Positions 56,963 to 64,000 of a stretch of DNA of 64,000 nucleotides are shown here, one piece after another (the first letter of the stretch is position 1; each line of letters starts with the position of its first letter). The stretch lies in the NCBI RefSeq assembly GCF_030035675.1, contig NC_084489.1, positions 36,540,001 to 36,604,000 of the forward strand, given 5' to 3'. The translations under genes and the position numbers were made by a program. The notes under the pieces are model-generated. The model did no database searches. It was not told where the DNA came from and was given only the letters and a program-made list of their open reading frames with translations. Source of the DNA: Rhineura floridana (taxonomy: Eukaryota > Chordata > Lepidosauria > Squamata > Rhineuridae).

Positions 56963-57526
56963 TGTTGTGAGTTTGGGGGTTGAAATTGATAATTTCTATG
57001 AGTCCCCTTCCAGCCTCTGATTTGGAATCCTGTGCCTTCGGGTAAGAAACTCGCTCTGCTGGTCAGATGAGTTTCTTTTGTTAAGCTAATAGAGTGGCCA
57101 GGTTTGTTAATGGGTCTATCAGGTGCCCAGCAACTGGTGAATGGGCCAGGAAGATCCTTTTGTCATTGAAACTCTTCGGGAGAGCTTTCCCCTTCCTCCT
57201 GGTGGCTAGGAGAAGTTTGTGTTTTGAGTTTGTGTTGGGTTGTGTCTGAGAAAGGCTGGGAACTGGAGGCGGGCAGAGAGACTGGCTCTCTGCACCATGG
57301 CTTTGGGGTGCCCACTATAATTCTGATGGAAAAGCTGGATATTGGACTGATGATGCCTTGAACCCCTCCATCCTAAGCTCAGGTTGGAATGTGTGTAAGT
57401 AAATAAACCATATTTCATAAAGACACCACAGTCTCCGCTGGCCTTCTTCCCAAGGAAACCAAACCTAGGGCAAGCGCAGGGACCCCTGGAAATCTCACCG
57501 CTCAGAGATTGGGGTGGCGCACAACA
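56963..57526. mobile_element. Probable solo LTR (fossil)
   Basis: It begins TGTTGTG and ends CACAACA, exact inverted ends with the LTR-type TG...CA. It is flanked by ATAT on both sides (56959-56962 and 57527-57530), a 4-bp duplication as made by gammaretrovirus-like (ERV1) elements. An AATAAA lies at about 57403. The length of 564 bp fits an LTR. No internal region or second LTR is visible nearby, so it looks like a recombined remnant. Family and age are uncertain. Confidence 0.6.
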
Positions 57527-60270
57527 ATATATTTTAATACCCCTATAACTATATGAAATGAGTCTGGCCAACCTATTCCAGGAGCACTCATTTTACATTG
57601 GCACGCGCCTCGTTAGAATGCAGGAGTTCTTTATTGTTAGTTGTGTTTTACTTCATGTTTATTAAATATTTATTTTAGTGACTGCAACCCATTTTGGATT
57701 ATTCTTCCTTAACTCTGTTTTTTTCTTAAATTGCCTTTTGTGGAGGAAAATCTTTTTTTTTTTTGGTATTTCCCCTCTAACTATAAACAATTAGATGTAA
57801 CAGTAAAACCATTAGGAATTTACAGTAGGATTGCAAATGTTTGAGGTGCCTAGTTATATTTCATCAGCATAACTGTGACATCTTTTAGAACAATGAGGGT
57901 CTTTTTTTTCTAAATCATGTTTCTAGTTGAACATGTATGATTCTGGTTTTGTCCAAATCTTGGTTTCGCAGCGATGCTTTTAGCTCCTTGTGATTACAAG
58001 GGGTGCTTCTCTAACGTCAAATTACTTTACATATGCCTTCTTCTTGTCAGCTGAGAAGGTGTGATGAAAGTAACCCATCCTGGCTAGAGTGTTAGTGTGG
58101 CCATCTTAACATTGCTAGTTTCAAAAGCAAACAAACCTTCACCTTGGCAGCCTATTAATTATCCTCCATTAGACAGTAAAGCACAATTCTTCCGGCTCAG
58201 GTATAGCTCCCTGAGGGTCCTACACATGCTTTAAAGGAATTTCCTGATTTCTCTCAGATTGTCCCAGTGGGATATGCCCACATAATTCCTGAGGCTAATC
58301 AATCACTCAATGCTTAACAGTGCTTAGTTCAAATTAATCTTCATGTGCATGAGAAACAGAAACCAGTGAATGGATCCTACGAGCTTTCACCTTGTTAGAT
58401 ATAGATTGGTCCATTTGCCTAGAACAGGCATCAGTATTCTTAGCCAGCTGTTGAGGCCCCAGTGGTCTGGTAGGGCCCGCCACTGATGCCTTTGCTCATC
58501 CCCCTTTCTGGAGCTCTGATGAGGAAAGCAGTCATTTTGATTTCTCACAATGTCCTACACTGCCACTACTTTGGGGGTGTTCTGGGGCATGTATAAAATT
58601 TAAATGGCCACAAGGTACCAAGTACACATTGGGGTGGTGCTGCTGCCTACTAGCACCTGCTGCTAAGTAAGCCTGATTGAGCTTGAGTCCAGTGACGTAC
58701 ATAAAAAGAACAATTTCTTAGGGTTACAAAAGATGTTGTGGGCAGGTACTGAATAACAGGTGCAATGTGAAAGACAGGAGTGGGGTTGTAGTTGAGGGAA
58801 TTTATAGGGAAAATATATAGTAAATATGTTTCTAACTTAGAGCTCAGAATGAGCCAAACACTGAAAAAGCTAAGTAGTGCTTTGTAATCATCTACATGAA
58901 CTTTTGTTCACAGCATCTTGGATGTATAGTCATTACTATGCGTACTACAACTCACCTCATCTCATCCTCAGTACAGCTTATTTGTTGAAGCTTTTGCTGC
59001 AGGAGTGGACCTTCAAGGAGGATTTGAGGGAGTCATATAAGGTACAGATAATATATTAACATAGTAACAGCAGGCCTAGCCTATTTATTTCTCTTTTCTC
59101 ATCTCCTTTCCTCCCACTCTCCTCTCCAATCTAACCTCAGCAGTCCCACTGTCGTCAACAGTGACCTATGTAAATATATATTGCAACCTAATTCTTTTTA
59201 GATGGAAAGAAACTCTACTTGCCTGGGCTTCTGTAACTCTGTTTTACTGGCTTTGTTTCTCTCTATTTGTATTTATTGATTCTTACTATTCCATTACCCT
59301 TAATTCATGGGATCTTATCTTTATCCCCGTCTCATCCCTTTCTATACTATATCTTTAAAAGTATATCAGTTTTATTGTTCTACAACCCATGCTTCATTTA
59401 TGCTCAGGCAGTGGTGTAGTGGCAAATTCTGAAGTGCAGGAGCTCATCACAACCCTTCTAGTCATGGCCCAGGGAGAGTCCAAAAATGCAGTCAGTTGTG
59501 TTCATTCATATACATGCATACACAAATGCTTATTTGCACTAAACCATGGTTTGGCTAAGTGATTTGTGTGAACCGGGCTATCAAATAGATGCTTATACTA
59601 TAAACTTTAGAGAATAAATTCAGATTGTAAAACCTTTGACAAAAGACCTTCAGCCAGCTTAAATGCAACATTTAACTTTTAAGTGGGAACGCAAACAATC
59701 TTGCAAAGAAGTGTTACCATTTAAGCTACTAGTGCAAAAAGGAATCCCATCAAAATGCCCAGCCTCTGTTTGATTTTTTTCCTCCTTCACTGACTTCCTC
59801 TGTGCTAATCTGTCACAAACAACCAGGAAACCTCGTCGCCTCGTTCACTTGGCAGAGCAAGGAGGATCTATCAGTTACACTGATATTTTGGCTGATATCA
59901 TTGCTCCTGCTCTGAAAAAAGTCTTGCAGTTGTGCTACACCATGTTTCCTTTCCACTACTGTTATCAAGATACCAATCAATAAAATGAGAATACTAATGA
60001 CACAACCCTCAAGGCAAGGGTATCTGAAGTACAGAGGTGATGATAAACACAAGGCGATGCTGAGTTTCCATTAACATGCATGAGGTGCGGTCCAGTGATA
60101 TAAGGTGACCTATGTGATCTGGGTTTAAATCTCTGTGCAACAAAGAATGGTTTCATTTGTTCTAAACAGATGTTCTACTTCAAGTGTGTTTCCGAAACAC
60201 ATCAGCTGATCTCACTTGAGAAGGAGTGTTAGTTCATACTTACATTACAATTTTGCTTGAGTAATTTGAT
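57527..60270. other. No gene seen
   Basis: AT-rich sequence without recognisable genes or large repeats. A scrap like the foldback at 34468-34625 lies at about 59540-59580. Confidence 0.5.
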
Positions 60271-60275
60271 CTTAA

Positions 60276-61765
60276 ATTTATTTATTTATTTATTTTATTG
60301 TACTTATATACCACCCCATAGCTGAAGCTCTCTGGGCGGTTTACAGTAACTAAAAACATTAAAACAAATATACAAATTTAAAAACACATCTTTTAAAAAC
60401 AATTTAAAAGACAATTTAAAAATTTAAAACAATTTAAAACACATGCTAAAATGCCTGGGAGAAGAGGAAAGTCTTGACCTGGTGCCGAAAAGATAACAGT
60501 GTTGGTGCCAGGCGCACCTCGTCAAAAAGATCATTCCATAATTTGGGGGCCACCACTGAGAAGGCCCTCTCCCTTGTTGCCATCCTCTGAGCTTCCCTCG
60601 AAGTAGGCACCCGGAGGAGGGCCTTTGATCGTGAACATAGTGTATGGGTGGGTTCGTATCGGGAGAGGCGTTCCATCAGGTATTGTGGTCCCAAGCCGTG
60701 TAAGGCTTTATAGGTCAAAACCAGCACCTTGGATTGAGCTCGGAAACATACAGGCAGCCAATGCAAGCAGGCCAGAATCGGTTTTATATGTTTGGACCGT
60801 CTGGTTCCTGTTACCAATCTGGCCACTGCATTTTGCACAAGCTGCAGTTTCCGAACAGTCTTCAAAGGCAGCCCCATGTAGAGTGCATTTCAGTAATCTA
60901 ATCTGGAGGTTACCAGAGCATGGACAACTGAAGCCAGGTTATCCCTGTCCAGATAGGGATGTAGTTGGGCCACTAACCAAAGTTGGTAGAAGGCACTCCG
61001 TGCCACCGAGGCTACCTGAACCTCAAGTGACAGAGATGGTTCTAGGAGAACCCCCAAGCTACGAACCTGCTCCTTCAGGGGGAGTGCAACCCCATCCAGG
61101 ACAGGTTGGACATTCACTATCTGGTCAGAAGAACAACCCACTAGCAGCATCTCAGTCTTGTCTGGATTGAGCCTCAATTTATTAGCCCTCATCCAGTCCA
61201 TTGTCGCAGCCAGGCACCGGTTCAGCACATTGACAGCCTCACCTGAAGAAGATGAAAAGGAGAAATAGAGTTGCGTGTCATCAGCATACTGATGGCAACA
61301 CACTCCGAAGCTCCAGATGACCCCACCCAACGGTTTCATGTAGATGTTGAACAGCATGGGGGACAGAACTGACCCTTGAGGAACCGCATACTGGAGAGTC
61401 CAGGGTGCCGAGCAATGTTCCCCAAGCACCACCTTCTGGAGGTGACCTGCCAAGTAGGAGCGGAACCACCGCAATGCAGTACCTCCCGCTCCCAACTCAG
61501 CCAGTCTCCCCAGAAGGATACCATGGTCGATGGTATCGAAAGCCGCTGAGAGATCAAGGAGAATCAACAGAGTCACACTCCCCGTCTCTCTCCCGACAAA
61601 GGTCATCATACAGAGTGACCAAGGCTGTTTCCATGCCGAAACCTGGCCTGAAACCCAACTGAAATGGATCCAGATAATCGGTCTCATCCAAGAGTGTCTG
61701 CAGCTGGCCAGCAGCCACTCATTCAAGGACCTTAAATGGCATGATCTGCACCTTCCAGGCTAATG
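60276..61765 (-). mobile_element. L2/CR1-type LINE, near-complete reverse transcriptase, 5'-truncated
   Basis: On the minus strand the RT runs from [18 protein letters not shown] (about 61690) through [40 protein letters not shown] and the intact catalytic [12 protein letters not shown]. It continues [20 protein letters not shown] and LPLKTVRKLQLVQNAVARLV to KTFLFSQAF at 60446. The frame shifts once near 61590-61600 (between RERD and GSVTLL). It has a TGA at 60892-60890 where the family has Cys in DYCNALY, and another TGA near 61722 at a probable CGA. The 3' UTR ends CCGCCCAGAGAGCTTCAGCT then ATAAGTACAATAAAATAAAT. It is a different subfamily from the copies at 24 and 31 kb. Confidence 0.92.
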
Positions 61766-62256
61766 TGGGTATCATAATTTAGTTACCCACTTGTTTTTGT
61801 GCTTCCTGAATGGCTCTACACATTCCTTGACTCAAAGGAAAGGTATCAAAATAAGTTTTAAAATGTGCATTTTGAGAGAAAGACATTTTAAAATACATAC
61901 TGAAATACAAATTTTCATGTGGATTTTTTTAAAAATTGCAGATTAATTCAGAAATGAGTTGGATTTATAGCTGAACACATTCAAATATAGTGCATGAATA
62001 GATCATTCACCCATACCCAATCATAGTATTCTCTGCATACTACTCTGTAACACATGACAAGTTCAGGAGCTGTAGATCGATATCTCATTTTCAGGATCAT
62101 TTCATGTGTGTATGTTTATTTTTAATCCACCTTTCTGTATTCACTGCTGGCAGGGTTAAAGGATGGCAATGTGGTGGTTCTTTTCACCTTATAGCATACA
62201 TTCAAATTCATGCTGGTGATGACAAGTGAAAAGGTCTGGACTTATACATCTAGAGA

Positions 62257-62277
62257 GTATGTATGTATGTATGTATT
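62257..62277. repeat. (TATG)n microsatellite
   Basis: Five GTAT units in a row. Confidence 0.9.
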
Positions 62278-62635
62278 ATTATTAAATGGTCCAGCCCCAC
62301 TTCTCACTCAGGTAGGGTGCTCCATGTGTTCATTGAACTGTGACTATACTATACATTAAGGTCCATACAAATTAACTCACATTCTACAGGCAAAATTGTT
62401 CCATAAGAAGAGACCAGGAATAAACAGAGGTGCCTACTTAGTTTAGGAAATAAAGAGAAAAAAGAATCCACAGGCACGGTCAAGTAAACCAAGCCACTTC
62501 CTACAAGGGCAAGTTTGCAAACAAATGATGGGGGAAAGGATTGCAGTACAAAATGGAGAAAATGGTTTCTTTAATATGACATTTGTACATCACATTAATT
62601 ATGCGACAACTGCAGTTTTCACTTGACTTATTGCA

Positions 62636-62725
62636 GCACAAACCTATGCATGCCTACTCAGAAATAAGTCCATTGAGTTCAATGGGACTTAATTCCAAGT
62701 AAGTGTGTATATAGGAATGCAGCCT
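62636..62725 (+). repeat. ~85-bp palindromic squamate repeat, copy
   Basis: CACAAACCTATGCATGCCTA opens it, CATTGAGTTCAATGGGACTT forms the core, and GTGTATATAGGAATGCAGCC closes it. Confidence 0.75.
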
Positions 62726-63572
62726 TAGTAAAGCTGCAGTGTGACAAATCATCATGGATCATGATCTTTTCTGGCAAACACCCATATATTGGAGACAAAA
62801 GAAGAAGAGAGACAAAATTATGGTGATTATCATCAGGAATTTTGACTCAGTCCTTAGATCCTGAACATGACTTATCACTGATGGAAAACCATCAACCCCT
62901 CCCCAACTTGGGATCCCACATTTCTTCTCATCTCTTTGGGTACCAGAAAAATCCCAAGATTTTTATGGAGATTAAATAAAATGTACATTGCAGAGACACT
63001 TAGGTGCTGTTTAAAACCTCATTCTAAAACGTGTTATGAGTTCATTAGTAATAAAAATGTGGAATGCAGTGAATGTGTTATCCTAATTGTTTCAAGGCCC
63101 AGTGATCAAACCATGTTTTGTAATACACCCCCTCCCGAGACTAAAAGGCACCAGAGCAATTTGCCAAAGTCCCATCCCCCAAACATTTTATAAGCCACAA
63201 GCTAACTCTCATTTCTCTTTCCCAAGCATCATAATACCCCCAGAGGTTTGTGCTATCATACTGTAACATGTGCTTTGAAAATTGCAGGCTGCTTCAATTT
63301 CAGTTCAATTTAAAATGTACATTTCAGCTGAGAGTCACATTCTTTTTTACACTTTTTCACTGTATCTTAGGAATTAGGAACCAGCAGTACAGAATCAAAT
63401 CTAGCACTTTGAGGGATCAGATCTGCTCTCACAATTGCCAACTCAGAGTAAAAGAGGGGTGTTGTTGGAGTGGCAGTAGCAGCACTGATCCACTGTGGGG
63501 GAAAAGATTTTGGGTCCTGACTTACATTTTTCCACTCCCTATAAAAGCAGCCCTTTGGCAAAACTATGTGCC

Positions 63573-63775
63573 TTTTGGCGAAGAACTATAGTTCATTTGT
63601 AGCGTATGTATTTTACATGCAGTTTGTCACAGGTTCAATCCCCACCATCTCCAGGTGATACTGGTAATGTCCCCTCTCTGAAACCCTGGTCAGCCACTGC
63701 CAACTAGGATAGACATTACAGAGGTAGATGGACCAATGGTCTTACTTGGTATAAGGCAGCTTTCTCTGTTCCCAT
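63573..63775 (+). mobile_element. tRNA-derived SINE
   Basis: The B box is GGTTCAATCCC (63632-63642) after TTTTACATGCAG. The body reads CACCATCTCCAGGTGATACT, then GATGGACCAATGGTCTTACT and ATAAGGCAGCTTTCTCTGTT. It is the same family as 27649-27824 but keeps the 3' half better. Confidence 0.85.
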
Positions 63776-64000
63776 TGTATCATTTTGGAAACTGTATGAT
63801 GAGGGTTAAGCTTCTTTCAAGATGCCCCAAATCAGAAGTCTTGCTACACAGTTCAGACTACTCCTTTCAAACTCTGCATACCAAAGCTAATGCTGCCGTT
63901 CCTGTTGAGAGCATATAATATTCAGCCTCTGTAGGATTATGACCAAATGAGGAGGGTGATAGTTTTTCAGAGACATTTCCCAGAAATCACAGAGCCAGAC

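Larger units (their letters stand above)
61770..63570. other. No gene seen
   Basis: It contains a (GTAT)n microsatellite (62257-62277) and a palindromic repeat (62636-62725). Nothing else is recognised. Confidence 0.5.

Noticed and set aside
62936-63193. An 85-codon frame with several Cys and Lys residues
   Set aside because: It has no recognisable family, splice context or homology that I can name; length is within chance expectation.
18101-63775. Functional tRNA genes at the A/B-box sequences
   Set aside because: The boxes sit in SINE bodies with shared non-tRNA 3' parts and cannot fold as full tRNAs.
45041-64000. SH2-domain exons of beta2-chimaerin
   Set aside because: I looked for the FHGIISRE, FVGEKRFESI and YIETKAAEYI regions and found none in any frame; they probably lie beyond the window.

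Overview
The window is vertebrate, almost certainly squamate reptile (lizard or snake), nuclear DNA. It is AT-rich and intron-dominated. It holds MIR-type and tRNA-type SINEs, CR1/L2-type LINEs, several RTE/BovB-like LINE copies and the short palindromic repeats that are abundant in squamates. One host gene can be read with confidence: CHN2 (beta-chimaerin), on the minus strand. Eight coding segments between 44720 and 9701 join with matching phases and GT/AG borders into a 999-nt reading frame of 332 codons plus stop. The product has a C1 (diacylglycerol/phorbol ester) domain followed by a RhoGAP domain. This is the beta1-chimaerin isoform, which lacks the SH2 domain. The SH2 exons of the longer isoform are not visible and should lie beyond 64000.

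Layout. 1-3900: intergenic, with a decayed CR1 LINE and small palindromic repeats. 3890-4785: CpG island with minus-strand CCAAT boxes and two good minus-strand splice donors, so probably the promoter and first exon of the next gene downstream of CHN2 (PRR15 is a guess from mammalian gene order). 4790-9700: AT-rich, including the CHN2 3' UTR. 9701-27344: six CHN2 exons (RhoGAP and C1). 27345-44474: one 17-kb intron rich in transposons. 44475-44720: the shared exon plus the beta1-specific start. 44721-64000: upstream or intronic DNA for the longer isoform, with LINEs, SINEs, a polypyrimidine tandem array and a solo LTR.

The most interesting host feature is at 44553-44580. The last codons of the beta1-specific N-terminus are also the polypyrimidine tract and AG of a splice acceptor that the SH2-containing isoform would use, so one stretch of DNA is read as protein in one transcript and as a splice signal in the other.

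The mobile-element record is detailed. Three hAT-type elements keep exact 8-bp target duplications (13906-17260, 34716-36470, 53878-54189). A fourth (36671-38949) has a GC-rich interior that contains a solo LTR with its own 5-bp duplication. A pogo-like MITE, two copies of a ~500-bp GC-rich element with short inverted ends, and a family of ~85-bp near-perfect palindromes are also present. I saw no rRNA or tRNA gene, CRISPR array or prokaryotic feature.
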